This document shows, in pieces, positions 5,000 to 5,022 of a stretch of DNA of 5,022 nucleotides. This DNA is from Allomuricauda sp. Lineage in GTDB: Bacteria; Bacteroidota; Bacteroidia; Flavobacteriales; Flavobacteriaceae. The number at the start of each line of letters is the position of its first letter. Position 1 is the stretch's first letter. The translations under genes and the position numbers were made by a program. A model generated the notes under the pieces. The model ran no database searches, was not told where the DNA came from, and worked only from the letters and a program-made list of their open reading frames with translations. The DNA lies in NCBI GenBank assembly GCA_028289745.1, contig JANQOD010000119.1, positions 1 to 5,022 of the forward strand, in the 5' to 3' direction.

Positions 5000-5022
5000 C
5001 CATAGCATAAGTAGGTTAAGTT
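5000..5022 (+). repeat. 23-bp direct repeat, copy 2, truncated by the window edge
   Basis: This copy is identical over 23 nt to 4781-4803, at a spacing of 219 bp, and the match runs to the last base of the window, so the repeat may be longer. It starts 5 nt after an exact TAnnTTTG box. The family is not recognised. Confidence 0.85.

Larger units (their letters stand above)
4694..5022. other. Non-coding region downstream of purF
   Basis: No convincing coding sequence is present on either strand in these 329 bp. The stretch holds a 16-bp palindrome, a weak and a strong terminator-like hairpin, two copies of a 23-bp repeat and one candidate promoter box, each listed separately. The part from about 4852 to 4986 is A/T-rich, and I see no further structure in it. 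No tRNA-like fold was recognised. Confidence 0.7.

Noticed and set aside
4781..5022. The two 23-bp repeats as a CRISPR array
   Set aside because: There are only two copies 219 bp apart, with a terminator between them, no regular spacers and no cas genes.

Overview
The window looks like chromosome of a member of the Bacteroidota, most likely a marine Flavobacteriaceae (Muricauda/Robiginitalea-like; the genus is a guess). Three things point there. There are no Shine-Dalgarno sequences before the genes. There are exact copies of the Bacteroidota -7 promoter box TAnnTTTG just before several starts. The PurF is the long flavobacterial form of about 630 residues with a class-specific active-site sequence. 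All genes are intact, ordinary chromosomal genes, and I see no mobile element, CRISPR array, tRNA or rRNA.

Layout. On the minus strand, reading right to left, are acpP (acyl carrier protein, 196-429) and the first 31 codons of fabF (1-95). They are separated by a 14-bp hairpin with a T-tract that probably attenuates transcription between them. A 158-bp intergenic region (430-587) separates acpP from the divergent plus-strand cluster: purN (588-1157), an RNase HI with an N-terminal hybrid-binding domain (1150-1785, overlapping purN by 8 nt), a PfkB-family sugar/nucleoside kinase (1813-2754) and purF (2780-4693). The 25-27 nt gaps before the kinase and before purF each hold an exact TATCTTTG box, so these genes may have their own promoters as well as readthrough. 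The last 329 bp (4694-5022) are non-coding. They hold a weak hairpin, a strong symmetrical terminator (4822-4851), a 16-bp palindrome and two exact copies of a 23-bp sequence 219 bp apart; the second copy runs into the window edge.

Function. The left side makes and extends fatty acids: ACP carries the acyl chain and FabF condenses it. The right side holds the first (PurF) and third (PurN) steps of de novo IMP synthesis. The kinase is unassigned; a ribose or nucleoside substrate would fit the neighbourhood, but that is inference. RNase HI removes RNA from RNA/DNA hybrids and seems to be along for translational coupling.

I did not find a convincing undescribed system. The points most worth a second look are the divergent active-site and lost Fe-S ligands of PurF, the near-leaderless geometry of its promoter, and the repeated 23-bp element downstream of purF, one copy of which starts where a predicted transcript would begin.
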